34,256 nucleotides of DNA from Streptomyces sp. MBT65 (GCF_016612545.1 NZ_JAENRY010000077.1:1-34256); one strand, 5' to 3'; shown: positions 16,196 to 25,178, counted from the stretch's first letter. Notes: generated by a model not told the origin, from the sequence alone. Made by a program: numbers and translations.

Positions 16196-18205
16196 ATGCC
16201 CATCAAGGTGAGCGTGGTGATCCCGGTCTACAACCCGGGCCGGTACATCGAGGACTGCATCGCCTCTCTTCTGCGTCAGAGCCTGCCGGACCACGAGTAC
16301 GAAGCGATCTTCGTCAACGACGGTTCCACCGACGAGACCCCCGCGCGCCTGGACAGGCTCGCCGCCGAGCACGCGAACATGCACGTCATCCACCAGGAGG
16401 CGTCCGGCTGGTCCGGCAAGCCCCGCAACGCGGGCATCGCGGCCGCGAAGGGCGAGTTCATCCAGTTCGTGGACAACGACGACTGGCTCGGCGACGAGGC
16501 TCTCGAGCGCATGTACGACTACGGCGTGGCGAACAAGGCCGACGTCGTCGTGGGCAAGATGGTCGGCAAGGGCCGGGGCGTGCCCCGGGAGCTGTTCCGC
16601 AAGAACCGTCCGCACGCCACCGTCGACAACGCCCCGCTGATCGACAGCCTCACCCCGCACAAGATGTTCCGCAAGGAGTTCCTCGACCGGCACAACCTCC
16701 GCTACTTGGAGGGGCGCCGCCGTCTCGAGGACCACGTCTTCGTCACCGAGGCGTACCTGCGGGCGGAGAACGTCGCGGTGCTCAGCGACTACCTGTGCTA
16801 CTACCACATCAAGCGTGAGGACGCGGCCAACGCGGGCTTCCAGCGCTTCGACCCGGTCGGCTACTTCAAGAACCTCCGCGAGGCCCTGGACGTCGTCGAG
16901 GAACTCACCGAGCCCGGCCCGCTGCGCGACAAGCTCTTCCGGCGCTGGCTGCGCAACGAGATGGTCGAGCGCATGCGCGGGCAGCGCCTGCTGAAGCTTC
17001 CCGAGGACTACCGCCGGGAGCTGTTCGACGAGATCCACAAGGTGGTCGTCGAGCGCTTCGGCCCGGGTGTCGCCGCGGGGCTGCCGCCCGCGCAGCGGAT
17101 CGTCGCCGCGCTGATCGCCGCCGACCGGTTCGCCGACGTCGAGGAGTTCGCCCGCTGGGAGTCCGGGATCAAGGCCTCCGGCACCCTGGACAGCCTCGCC
17201 TGGGACACGGGCGTACTGACCGTGGGCTTCACCGCCCAGCTCACCTCCGGGGGCCGGCCGCTCACCTTCCGCGCCGACGGCACGAAGGACCTGCTCGTCC
17301 CGCCGTTGTCGCGGGAGAGCCTGGACGCCGTCGCGAAGCTGGGCGCGGACACCTCCGCGCCGCTGGGCAAGTCGAAGGCGGACGTCGTGCTGCGGGAGCG
17401 TTCGTCGGGCGCGGAGTTCTTCCAGCCGGTCGAGCTCAGCCGGGAGAAGGCCGCGGTGGAGGGGCAGGAGGGACACTTCCGGCAGGTGCTGGTGGCCGAG
17501 TCGCGGGTGGACCCGCTGGCGGCGGCCAACGGCGCCGCGCTGGACGCCGGCATCTGGGACGTCCTGGTCCGCATCAGCTCCTGCGGGTGGTCCAAGGAGA
17601 CGCGCCTCGGTGCCGTCCGCGGCGAGGCGGTCGGGCGCGGGCGCGGCGGTGCCGTCGTCGGCTCCCCGGCCCACCTGGTCCTGCCGTACTGGACCGACCC
17701 GCACGGCAACCTCTCGCTCGACGTCGACCAGCGGACCGACCGGCTCTCGTACGAGTTCGCCCACCTCGCCTCCGCCGACGTCACCGTGACGACGGACCCC
17801 GGCCGGCTCGTCGTCGTCCTGCCGTTCCACATCCAGGAGAAGAGCGCGGCAGGCCTGAGGCTGACGGAGGTCGCGAGCGGTCGTACGGTCGACCTCCCCG
17901 CCACACTGACCGCCCGGGTGACCGGCGACGCCGACCTGGGCGCCGACCTCCCGCTCGCCGACCTGACGACCGGCGAGTGGCGACTGGAACTGACGGCGCC
18001 GTCGGCCGGGGCGGGCAAACCGGTGGCCCTTCCGCTGGTGCTCGATGTCTCCGCGAGCGGGGGTGCCGTGGTCAAGCGCCTCGCCGCCGCGGCGGCCGAC
18101 CTCGCGGCGAAGGATCCTGGCCGGCGTCGGCCGGCTGCTCGTCCTGGGGCGGTGACGGTCTTGCGTCGGGTGGCGGGGAAGGTGCGGCGGGTGTTGAAGA
18201 AGTAG
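16196..18205 (+). CDS. GT2 glycosyltransferase with beta-rich C-terminal region
   Basis: In this 669-residue protein, residues 1-230 are a GT-A family 2 domain: VSVVIPVYNPGRYIEDCI, AIFVNDGSTDETPARL, the PRNAGIAAAKGEFIQFVDND stretch with the DND metal site, and LEDHVFVTEAYLR. Residues ~340-620 are beta-rich with repeated patterns (LVLPYWTDPHGNLSLDVD), as in wall-polymer glycosyltransferases of the TarP/TarS type. The C-terminus is strongly basic (AVTVLRRVAGKVRRVLKK) and could hold the enzyme at the membrane. GGCGGAAGAA precedes the ATG by 5 bases. Divergence from rmlA/rmlB suggests the same wall or capsule polymer, but the donor sugar is unproven. The last ~120 bases of coding sequence are repeated twice downstream. 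Confidence 0.9.
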   Translation: MPIKVSVVIPVYNPGRYIEDCIASLLRQSLPDHEYEAIFVNDGSTDETPARLDRLAAEHANMHVIHQEASGWSGKPRNAGIAAAKGEFIQFVDNDDWLGDEALERMYDYGVANKADVVVGKMVGKGRGVPRELFRKNRPHATVDNAPLIDSLTPHKMFRKEFLDRHNLRYLEGRRRLEDHVFVTEAYLRAENVAVLSDYLCYYHIKREDAANAGFQRFDPVGYFKNLREALDVVEELTEPGPLRDKLFRRWLRNEMVERMRGQRLLKLPEDYRRELFDEIHKVVVERFGPGVAAGLPPAQRIVAALIAADRFADVEEFARWESGIKASGTLDSLAWDTGVLTVGFTAQLTSGGRPLTFRADGTKDLLVPPLSRESLDAVAKLGADTSAPLGKSKADVVLRERSSGAEFFQPVELSREKAAVEGQEGHFRQVLVAESRVDPLAAANGAALDAGIWDVLVRISSCGWSKETRLGAVRGEAVGRGRGGAVVGSPAHLVLPYWTDPHGNLSLDVDQRTDRLSYEFAHLASADVTVTTDPGRLVVVLPFHIQEKSAAGLRLTEVASGRTVDLPATLTARVTGDADLGADLPLADLTTGEWRLELTAPSAGAGKPVALPLVLDVSASGGAVVKRLAAAAADLAAKDPGRRRPAARPGAVTVLRRVAGKVRRVLKK

Positions 18206-18534
18206 GGGGACCTTGCGAGCGGGGGGCGGGCCTTTTGCCGCTGCGGTGGCCGGCCTCGTGGCGAAGGGTCCTGGTCGGCGCGGGCCCGCCTCTCGGTCTG
18301 GGGTGACGGCGATCTTGCGTCGGGCGGTGGGGACGGTCTGCCGGGTGCTGGAGAAGTAGCGGGACCTCGCGAGCGGGGGCGTCGGGCGTTTCGCCGCTGC
18401 GGTGGCCGGCCTCGTGGCGAAGGGTCCTGGTCGGCGCGGGCCCGCCTCTCGGTCTGGGGTGACGGCGATCTTGCGTCGGGCGGTGGGCAAGGGCCGTCGG
18501 GTGCCGAAGAAGTAGCGGGACCTCGCGAGCGGGG
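18083..18534 (+). repeat. 154/156-bp triplication of the GT2 gene's 3' end
   Basis: Copy 0 (18083-18236) is the end of the GT2 gene with its TAG (18203-18205). Copies 1 (18237-18392) and 2 (18393-18534) follow head to tail. Copies 1 and 2 are identical over 95 bases (18237-18331 and 18393-18487). In the homologous frame copy 1 still spells LVAKGPGRRGPASRS, VTAILRRAVG and VCRVLEK before TAG, matching the native LAAKDPGRRRPAARP and RRVLKK ends. No ribosome site or start precedes the copies, so they look untranslated. They occupy most of the 505-base gap up to 18710. The rest (18535-18710) holds no gene, only a short GTTTC-CGCGAGG near-repeat. Confidence 0.93.
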
Positions 18535-18710
18535 ATCGACACCTGCGGGCGCTGGGTGTCGAGGGTGCTCGGGTGTTGGAGCCCAGGGTCTTCCTTCCGC
18601 GACTACCGCCGCGGCTTCCGCGCGTGGTTTCGCGAGGCCGGGTTTCCGCGAGGTGACCGGCCAGGGCCGCACCCGTGTGCAGGCACCGGTGGTCATCGAG
18701 TGGGAGCGGG

Positions 18711-19028
18711 ATGGTGAGTCGGCTCAAGCGGATGTTCTGGGCGCTCGACGCGTATTCCGGCGGGGCCACGCGACCCACGGACGCCCGGATGCGGGCCGTC
18801 CGGCACCCTGTGCCCTTCGGGGTTGCCGGTGCCGTGTTCGCCAGTGGCATGTGTGCGCTGGCCATAGGCAGGCTCGACCGGCAGATCGCACTTGTGGGAC
18901 TGGTCGTGGGCGTGTTGTTCGGTCTCCTCGTCGTCCTTGAGCGCAAGCGGCTGGAACACTACGGTTTCCGGCCGGAGGCGGCCTCGGACGACCGGGAGCA
19001 CGACGGCGACGCTCCGAGCCCGCGCTGA
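18711..19028 (+). CDS. Small membrane protein with two helices
   Basis: This is a 105-residue protein of unknown function. A basic N-terminus (MVSRLKRMFWALDAYSGG) is followed by two hydrophobic helices, about residues 48-66 (FGVAGAVFASGMCALAIG) and 71-88 (IALVGLVVGVLFGLLVVL), and a charged, probably cytosolic tail (ERKRLEHYGF, DDREHDGD). ATG 18711 is chosen with GGGAGCGGG immediately upstream; GTG 18714 is an alternative. I do not recognise the family. It stands alone between the GT2 repeats and a convergent membrane gene. Confidence 0.65.
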   Translation: MVSRLKRMFWALDAYSGGATRPTDARMRAVRHPVPFGVAGAVFASGMCALAIGRLDRQIALVGLVVGVLFGLLVVLERKRLEHYGFRPEAASDDREHDGDAPSPR

Positions 19029-19030
19029 CC

Positions 19031-19048
19031 GCCCTCGCCTCCGAGGGC
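19031..19048. terminator. Hairpin between convergent membrane-protein genes
   Basis: GCCCTCG (19031-19037) pairs perfectly with CGAGGGC (19042-19048) around CCTC, 3 bases after the stop of the small membrane protein. Confidence 0.65.
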
Positions 19049-19145
19049 CCTTGCAGCCTTGCCCAGGCGTGGATACGGCGCCGTCGCTTCGCGAATCTGC
19101 ACCGCGCCCGTGCGCCGGTGTGCGGACGAGCCCGGCGTCCCGCGC

Positions 19146-20858
19146 CTACCCCTTCGGTACGTGGATGTCGACGCTGCTCAGCGTCTGTGGCCGGTCCGTG
19201 AACACCCGTAGGCGGACCCGCAGATGCTTCCGGTCCGGGAGGGAGTAGCTGCCGCCGGCCGGCACGAGTTCGTAGCGTGCCGACTGGTGCGGACCCAGCA
19301 CAGCCGGGCCGCTGCGCACCGTCCAGTACGAGGACGTGCTCTCGCCGGTGCTGGAGGCGAAGTGCGGAGTCAGCGCGGTGTCACCGGAGTTGGTCGCCCG
19401 CACGGTGAGCCCGCGGATCCCGCCGCTGTCGCCCCGTACGCCGCTGACCGTCAGCCGGATCGGTGGCCCGCTCGCGGCGGCGACGGCCACGCACACGGCG
19501 GCCGGCGCCAGCACCGCCGCCGCCACCATCGCGCTGACGGCCCGTCGCCGGCCGAACGGCAGCCGGGGCTGCCAGGCCGAGGCGAAGTCCGAACTGGTGG
19601 CGGTGGCGGCGGCAGCGACCCACAACGGGGTCATCAGCAGGTAGTAGCCGTCCTGCGAACGCGTGGCCAGATAGAACGCGCACCACGGCAGGACGGTGGC
19701 GGCCGGACCCAACCGGCGTACGAAGAGCACGAACAGGACGAGCAGTCCGACCGCGAGCAGCATGCTGGCGTAGGAGTAGAAGTCCAGCCGGCTGCTGCCC
19801 TCGGAGAAGTAGTACGACAGGCCCATGATGCCCTGGCCGTGCAGGACCCCGTGCTGGGTGAACGGCAGGGCCAGGCCGGTGATCCAGGCCCGGGGGCTCT
19901 GCGCGATGAAGTACGCGTTGGCGGCCAGGGCCACGACGGCGGCGACCGCGGTGAACCGCGCGACCAGGCCGAGCGCCGCCCGCGCCGAGAGCTCGCCGCG
20001 CCGTACCGCGTAGACACCGACGAGCAGGAACGGCGTGAGGAACCAGGGGAGTTGATGGGTCGCGCAGGCGGCGCCGAGGAGTCCGGCGCGTACGAAGTCC
20101 GAGCGGCGGAGCCGTCCGCCGGCGCCGATCGAGGGCCAGCGGATCACCACGGGGATGAGCAGCACGAGGGCCGAGATCGCCGGGTAGCCCATGGCCGCGT
20201 AGCCCTTGAGCATGGGGAAGCCCAGGCAGACCGCCGTCGCGGCCGACCGCCACGGCGTCGGCAGCAGCCACCACAGCACCGCGGCGCCGACGAGCAGCAT
20301 GAGGGTCGGGACGAGCGTGGCCGCCTTCGCGCCGATCACCGCGTACGCGGGGGCGTTGAGCAGCACGGCCAGCGGCGGATACGCGAAGGAGTAGTCCGCG
20401 CCGCCGGCCATCGTCTTCGTGACACCGACGTGGTCGCGCTCGAATATCCACGGCCATTCGTGCCCGTACACGGCGTGGCCGTGCACCAGCTCGTGGGTGG
20501 CCTGGGTCATCAGCACCGTCTCGTCGTTCATCCCGCTGCCGAGGGCGTACGAACACAGCGCCAGCACCATGCCCAGGAGCAGCACCCCCGCGTCGACCTG
20601 TACGAGGGTGCGACGCCTGCGCACGGTGAGGGCCAGGACGCCCAGGACCAGGATCCCGGCGTACCCGAGCGTGATCACTCCGCCGACCTTGGGCCGGTTG
20701 GCGATCGCCGTCGACCATTCGCTGCGCGTGCCGATGAACAGGCTGATGACGGCGAGCAGGGTGATCGCGCGGTGCAGCGGTGCGGGGCCGGTCGACTGCG
20801 GGGAACTCGGGTGGATCAGTGGGGCATGGGTGGCGAGACCGCCGACCGTCCTGCTCAT
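19146..20858 (-). CDS. Polytopic membrane protein, GT-C glycosyltransferase-like
   Basis: The 570-residue protein has about eleven hydrophobic helices in residues 15-440 and a soluble beta-type C-terminal domain (~450-570: IRLTVSGVRGDSGGI, SARYELVPAGGSYSLPDR, RVRLRVFTDRPQTLSSVDI). The first large loop has a conserved-looking acidic and His segment (GMNDETVLMTQATHELVHGH). Such a loop is where polyprenyl-phosphate-sugar-dependent GT-C enzymes carry catalytic residues. ATG 20858 is chosen because GAGG is 10 bases away; a GTG three codons upstream is too close to it. Transfer of a lipid-linked sugar outside the membrane fits the fold and the neighbouring rml and GT2 genes, but I cannot assign a named family. 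Confidence 0.75.
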   Translation of the reverse strand: MSRTVGGLATHAPLIHPSSPQSTGPAPLHRAITLLAVISLFIGTRSEWSTAIANRPKVGGVITLGYAGILVLGVLALTVRRRRTLVQVDAGVLLLGMVLALCSYALGSGMNDETVLMTQATHELVHGHAVYGHEWPWIFERDHVGVTKTMAGGADYSFAYPPLAVLLNAPAYAVIGAKAATLVPTLMLLVGAAVLWWLLPTPWRSAATAVCLGFPMLKGYAAMGYPAISALVLLIPVVIRWPSIGAGGRLRRSDFVRAGLLGAACATHQLPWFLTPFLLVGVYAVRRGELSARAALGLVARFTAVAAVVALAANAYFIAQSPRAWITGLALPFTQHGVLHGQGIMGLSYYFSEGSSRLDFYSYASMLLAVGLLVLFVLFVRRLGPAATVLPWCAFYLATRSQDGYYLLMTPLWVAAAATATSSDFASAWQPRLPFGRRRAVSAMVAAAVLAPAAVCVAVAAASGPPIRLTVSGVRGDSGGIRGLTVRATNSGDTALTPHFASSTGESTSSYWTVRSGPAVLGPHQSARYELVPAGGSYSLPDRKHLRVRLRVFTDRPQTLSSVDIHVPKG

Positions 20859-20997
20859 GTGGGGCACACCTCAAGCCGGCAGATGCATGATCAGATGAGA
20901 CTGCTCTGGTAGCAGAAGCCGGTCATCTTATCCGTGCCGGTGAGCCACCCGGCTCTCGATGATCCGACCGACCGACGAGTGAGGGTCGAAGACTCAA

Positions 20998-21073
20998 TGG
21001 CGCCCCCGGCAGGACTCGAACCTGCGGCCAAGCGCTTAGAAGGCGCCTGCTCTATCCACTGAGCTACGGGGGC
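20998..21073 (-). tRNA. tRNA-Arg (anticodon UCU)
   Basis: The 76 bases fold as a full cloverleaf on the minus strand: acceptor GCCCCCG/CGGGGGC, D-arm GCTC-GAGC, anticodon stem GGCGC/GCGCT around loop CTTCTAA, and T-arm GCAGG-TTCGAGT-CCTGC. CCA is encoded. TCT reads AGA (and possibly AGG), codons that are rare in this GC-rich genome. Confidence 0.97.
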
Positions 21074-21396
21074 CGGGTGTGGTGGCCTCGGTCGTGGTGT
21101 GCCCCGGTGCAGGGCGGGCCGTGACGTTGCCGGGGACAAGGATAGGGCTCCCGGGTCCTTGTCCCTGTTGCTTCCCCTCCGTGGCTCGATGTGGAGGTTC
21201 GGTGAAGCGGTCCTGATAATCGCAGGCAGGTACGAATCGTGCATCGCTTTTGGTGCCCGGCGCCACGGGTGTTGTGCACTCGTTATGCCTGGACTGTGCC
21301 CTTGCCCCAGTCATCCCTTCCGTCCGTTGTGTTCCGTCGGCGCGCAGGCATGCGCATATGCTTCAGAATTCCCCCAAAATTGGGCATTCTTCACAT
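21074..21396. other. Gene-free region between tRNA-Arg and dynA
   Basis: These 323 bases hold no convincing gene. The only structure seen is a 10-bp inverted repeat, GGGACAAGGA (21133-21142) with TCCTTGTCCC (21156-21165), lying 60 bases before the 5' end of the tRNA. TATCCT inside it (minus strand) could be a -10 box of the tRNA gene. The dynA promoter must lie in the right half; I could not identify -35/-10 boxes there. Confidence 0.6.
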
Positions 21397-23004
21397 GTGG
21401 TGACCTTGGACGTACGGCCTCAGCTGCTCGACGCACTCTCCGCCCTGCGCGACCGTGTCGCCGCCGCACGCTTCCCGCTGCCCCTGGCGGGGGCTCCACG
21501 TGCGCGTGCCAATCGCGATGAACTGCTCGCCCAGCTCGACGACTATCTGGTGCCCCGCCTGAAAGAGCCCGAAGCGCCCCTGCTGGCGGTGGTGGGCGGA
21601 TCCACCGGCGCGGGGAAGTCCACCCTCGTCAACTCCCTTGTGGGGCGCCGGGTCAGCGAGGCCGGCGTGCTGCGGCCGACGACCCGTACACCGGTGCTGG
21701 TCTGCCACCCGGAGGACCATCACTGGTTCAGCGGGATGCGGGTCCTGCCCGACCTCACGCGCGTGTGGGTGCCCGATCAGGACCCGGGGGACGAGTTGCT
21801 CCTCCCCGGGGAGGACGGTATGCGCGTGCTGCGGATCGAGACCGCCGACAGCCTCCCGCGCGGAATCGCCCTCCTGGACGCGCCCGACATCGACTCCCTG
21901 GTGGCCGACAACCGGGTGCTGGCCGCCGAACTGATCTGCGCCGCCGACATCTGGGTCATGGTCACCACCGCCGCCCGCTACGCCGACGCCGTGCCCTGGC
22001 ACTTGCTGCGCACCGCCAAGGAGCACAACGCGACCCTGGTCACCGTGCTCGACCGGGTGCCCCACCAGGTGGTGTCCGAGGTGTCACGACAGTACGGCGC
22101 CCTGCTCGCCAAGGCCGGCCTCGGCGACGTACCCCGCTTCACGGTGCCCGAACTGCCCGAATCCGCCTGGGGTGGTGGACTGCTTCCGGCCAGTGCCGTG
22201 GCGACCCTGCGGAGTTGGCTCGCGCAGCAGGCCCAGGACCCCGGCGCCCGGCACCAGGCGATGGCCCGCACGGCCTACGGCGTCCTCGACTCGCTCAAGT
22301 CCCGGATGCCCGAACTCGCCAGTGCCGCCGCCGCCCAGTACGCGGCCGCGCTCCGGCTCACCGCCGCCGTCGACGGGGCGTACGACAGCGAGCACGCGCG
22401 TGTGCGGGGGCGGTTGCAGGCCGGGGCCGTGCTCGCCGGGGACGCGTTGAAGCGCTGGCGCGCCTTCCCGCTCGACTGTTCCGCGGGTGAACTCCTCGAC
22501 GCCCTCGCGGAGAGCCTCGCCGCCCTGCTGCTGTGCGCCGTCACGGCCGCCGACGAGCGCGTCGACGACGCCTGGCGGCGCGAACCGGCCGCCGGCGCCC
22601 CCGAACTCACCGACCGCGACCCCTCGTTGGAGAGCGCCGAGCACCGGATCGGGATGGCGGTACGACGGTGGCGGCGCGAGCTGGAGGAGTACGCCGAGGA
22701 GGAGGTGGCCGACCTCGACCGGAGCGTCGCGCCCGATCCCGAGGTGGTCGCCGCCCTGGTCGCCACCGCGCTGCTGGGCGGCCGGAGGGCGCGGTCCGCG
22801 GGCGAGGGGGTCGCCGAACGGATCGGTGCCCACGGCGCGTTGAGGCTGCGCGACCGGGCCGGGCGACTGCTCAACGACCATCTGGACCGGGTCGTGCACA
22901 CCGAGCGCGAACGCCGGCTCGCCCCGCTCGACGCCCTCGAGGTGCACCCCGAACCCCAGGCCGAACTCATCGCCGCGCTGTCCGTACTGCAGAAGGAGAG
23001 GTGA
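21397..23004 (+). CDS. dynA: Dynamin-like GTPase DynA
   Basis: The protein is about 535 residues. In Streptomyces the DynA/DynB pair stabilises FtsZ rings in sporulation septa. The GTPase domain is clear: P-loop GGSTGAGKSTLVNSLVG (about residues 67-83), switch threonines RPTTRTPV, G3 DAPDIDS (161-167) and a degenerate G4 (TVLDR). The remainder is helical, with many Ala/Arg/Glu heptads (DALAESLAALLLCAVTAADE, RRWRRELEEYAEEEVADLD), and has no membrane helix. The start is uncertain. GTG 21397 or 21400 begins the conserved part but lacks a ribosome site; ATG 21358 and a far-upstream GTG are in frame. A leaderless mRNA is possible. dynB follows after 3 bases. Confidence 0.88.
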   Translation: MVTLDVRPQLLDALSALRDRVAAARFPLPLAGAPRARANRDELLAQLDDYLVPRLKEPEAPLLAVVGGSTGAGKSTLVNSLVGRRVSEAGVLRPTTRTPVLVCHPEDHHWFSGMRVLPDLTRVWVPDQDPGDELLLPGEDGMRVLRIETADSLPRGIALLDAPDIDSLVADNRVLAAELICAADIWVMVTTAARYADAVPWHLLRTAKEHNATLVTVLDRVPHQVVSEVSRQYGALLAKAGLGDVPRFTVPELPESAWGGGLLPASAVATLRSWLAQQAQDPGARHQAMARTAYGVLDSLKSRMPELASAAAAQYAAALRLTAAVDGAYDSEHARVRGRLQAGAVLAGDALKRWRAFPLDCSAGELLDALAESLAALLLCAVTAADERVDDAWRREPAAGAPELTDRDPSLESAEHRIGMAVRRWRRELEEYAEEEVADLDRSVAPDPEVVAALVATALLGGRRARSAGEGVAERIGAHGALRLRDRAGRLLNDHLDRVVHTERERRLAPLDALEVHPEPQAELIAALSVLQKER

Positions 23005-23007
23005 CCG

Positions 23008-25044
23008 GTGACTGCCGTCACTGACCAGGACCACACGGACGAGATGGATCACGCCGATCCCTCCCCTGTAGAGGGCGGTTCGACGGAGACCTCCGGAAAC
23101 CGTCCCCCCGTAGAGGACGGTTCGGACGCGCGGGAGGCGGACGAAGTGGATGACCTGGAGGACGTCGACGACCACGCGCGCGTGCCGGCCGACACCTCTG
23201 GTCGTACGGAGTCCAAGGCGTCCGCGGACCCGACGCACCCGACGCACCCGACGCGCCCCACGCACCCTCCGCACCCCACGGATCCCGCGGACCCCGAGGA
23301 ATCGACCGGCTCCTGGGACGACGGGCTGATCGCGCGGCGGGTCAACGAGACCACCGCCGCGCAGCAGGCCGCCGCCGTGGAGATCAGGGCCTCCCGCGCG
23401 CAGGCGGCGCACACCGCGCACGCCGCTCAAGCCGCCCACGTCCCGGCCCCGTTGGCGTACGACGGGCCGCTACGGTCCCGTCTCGACGCGTTGCGGGAAC
23501 TCGTGGGGCTCTCCCGCACCCGGCTCGACAGCGGGACCCTCGCGGAGGCGGGGCGGGTCCTCGACGAGGCCGCCGCGCGGCGCAGGCTCTCCGGGCAGCA
23601 CACCGTGGTCGCCATCGCGGGCGCCACCGGCAGCGGCAAGTCCCAGCTCTTCAACGCGCTCGCCGGAGTGGCCATTTCGGAGACCGGCGTACGACGGCCC
23701 ACCACCGCCGCGCCCATCGCGTGCAGCTGGAGCGACGGAGCGGCCACCCTCATCGACCGCATCGGCATCCCGGGACGGCTGCGCAGGCGCCCTCTCCAGA
23801 GCGCCGAGATGGAGGCCCAGTTGCGCGGGCTCGTCCTGGTGGACCTGCCCGACCACGACTCGGCGGCCGTGGCGCACCGCGAACAGGTGGACCGGGTGCT
23901 GGCACTCGTGGACGCGGTCATCTGGGTCGTCGACCCGGAGAAGTACGCCGACGCGATCCTCCATGAGCGCTATCTGCGGCCGATGGCGGGTCACGCGGAG
24001 GTCATGTTCGTCGTCCTCAACCAGATCGACCGGCTCCCCGGGGAGGCGGCCGACCAGGTCCTCGACGATCTGCGGCGACTGCTCGACGAGGACGGGATCG
24101 CCCTGGGGGAGTACGGCGAACCCGGCGCGACCGTGCTCTCCCTGTCCGCGCTCACGGGCGACGGCATCCCCGAACTGCGCGAGGTTCTGGGCCAGTTCGT
24201 GGCGGATCGTGGAGCCGCCGCACGGCGAATTTCAGCCGATGTTGACGCGGCGGCCTGGCGGCTGCGGCCCGTCTACGCCACGGGGCGGCGCACGGGGCTC
24301 AGCGAGGAGGCGCGGGACGAGTTCGCCGCGCGGCTCGCGGACTCGGTGGGCGCCACCGCGGCGGGCGAGGCGGCCGAACGCGCCTGGCTGCGCAACGCCA
24401 ACCGGGCCTGTGGCACGCCCTGGCTGCGGCTGTGGCGCTGGTACAACGACCGGCGCGAGCCGACCACCGGCCGACTGCCGATCCGCGCCCAGGCGGACGA
24501 GGAGGCCACGGCACGCCAGCGCGTCGAACAGGCGGTCCGTACGGTCGCCGACCGGGCGTCCGGCGGGCTCCCGGCGCCCTGGGCACAGGCGGTGCGGGAG
24601 GCGGCCGTACGCGGGTCGCAGGGGTTGCCCGAGGCGCTGGACGAGCTGTCGGCGCGGGCCGGGCTGCCGGTGGGGCGACCACCGCGGCCGGGGTGGTGGC
24701 CGGCGGCCGTGCTGGCGCAGGCGTCCATGACGATCCTCCAAGTCGTCGGCGGGCTCTGGCTGTTGGGCCAGATCATCGGGTTCATGGCGCCGAACCTGGG
24801 GGTGCCGGTGCTGCTGATGGTGGCCGGCATCATCGGCGGCCCGCTCGTCGAGTGGAGCTGCCGGATGGCGGCCCGCGGTCCCGCCCGGCGCTACGGCCTC
24901 GACGCCGAGCGGCGGTTGCGGGAGGCCGCGGCGGGCTGTGGACGGGCGCGGGTGCTCGATCCGCTGGCCGCGGAGCTGCTGCGGTACCGGGAGGTGCGGG
25001 AGCAGTACGGGCGGGTCACGGGGGCGGGCGTCGGGGCCGGGTGA
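23008..25044 (+). CDS. dynB: Membrane dynamin-like GTPase DynB
   Basis: This is a 678-residue protein. Residues 1-150 are disordered and acidic, with a duplicated patch (SPVEGGSTETSG / RPPVEDGSDARE) and a THPTHPTRPTHPPHP repeat encoded by a 9-base tandem unit. The GTPase domain follows: P-loop AGATGSGKSQLFNAL (204-218), RPTTAAPIAC switch, G3 DLPDHDS (279-285), G4 NQID (338-341). Two membrane helices near 565-590 and 597-617 (ASMTILQVVGGLWLLGQII; VPVLLMVAGIIGGPLV) anchor it, matching the membrane-bound member of the pair. GTG is preceded by AAGGAGAGG at 6 bases, overlapping the dynA end. The A/B names follow the published S. venezuelae pair as I recall it. Confidence 0.9.
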   Translation: MTAVTDQDHTDEMDHADPSPVEGGSTETSGNRPPVEDGSDAREADEVDDLEDVDDHARVPADTSGRTESKASADPTHPTHPTRPTHPPHPTDPADPEESTGSWDDGLIARRVNETTAAQQAAAVEIRASRAQAAHTAHAAQAAHVPAPLAYDGPLRSRLDALRELVGLSRTRLDSGTLAEAGRVLDEAAARRRLSGQHTVVAIAGATGSGKSQLFNALAGVAISETGVRRPTTAAPIACSWSDGAATLIDRIGIPGRLRRRPLQSAEMEAQLRGLVLVDLPDHDSAAVAHREQVDRVLALVDAVIWVVDPEKYADAILHERYLRPMAGHAEVMFVVLNQIDRLPGEAADQVLDDLRRLLDEDGIALGEYGEPGATVLSLSALTGDGIPELREVLGQFVADRGAAARRISADVDAAAWRLRPVYATGRRTGLSEEARDEFAARLADSVGATAAGEAAERAWLRNANRACGTPWLRLWRWYNDRREPTTGRLPIRAQADEEATARQRVEQAVRTVADRASGGLPAPWAQAVREAAVRGSQGLPEALDELSARAGLPVGRPPRPGWWPAAVLAQASMTILQVVGGLWLLGQIIGFMAPNLGVPVLLMVAGIIGGPLVEWSCRMAARGPARRYGLDAERRLREAAAGCGRARVLDPLAAELLRYREVREQYGRVTGAGVGAG

Positions 25045-25070
25045 ACGGCGGGAGTCCGGGCCGGGTGAAC
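25034..25070 (+). repeat. 13-base direct repeat across the dynB stop
   Basis: GGGCCGGGTGAAC occurs exactly at 25034-25046 and 25058-25070, offset 24. The first copy contains the dynB TGA; the second supplies another TGA in the same frame. Confidence 0.9.
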
Positions 25071-25108
25071 TTCGGTCCGAACGTCGTTCCCTCGTGCGGG
25101 TGACGCGG

Positions 25109-25135
25109 TTTTCCACAGGTGGGCGGTGGTCCACA
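25109..25135 (+). promoter_or_regulatory. Two DnaA-box-like nonamers upstream of ssbB
   Basis: TTTTCCACA (25109-25117) and TGGTCCACA (25127-25135) each differ by one base from the Streptomyces DnaA box TTGTCCACA, are in the same orientation and start 18 bases apart. The match may be chance. Confidence 0.35.
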
Positions 25136-25178
25136 GCGCTCGGCGGGCCCGGCTCGGCGGAGGCAGTCTGACTGCAGC

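Noticed and set aside
18237..18534. Small genes in the GT2 3' copies
   Set aside because: The copies keep a readable C-terminal peptide but have no start codon with a ribosome site; treated as untranslated repeats.
15998..18946. Very long minus-strand open frame (982 codons)
   Set aside because: It opposes the GT2 gene, its repeats and rmlA upstream; composition is Arg/Pro/Ala shadow typical of GC-rich antisense frames, with no domain.
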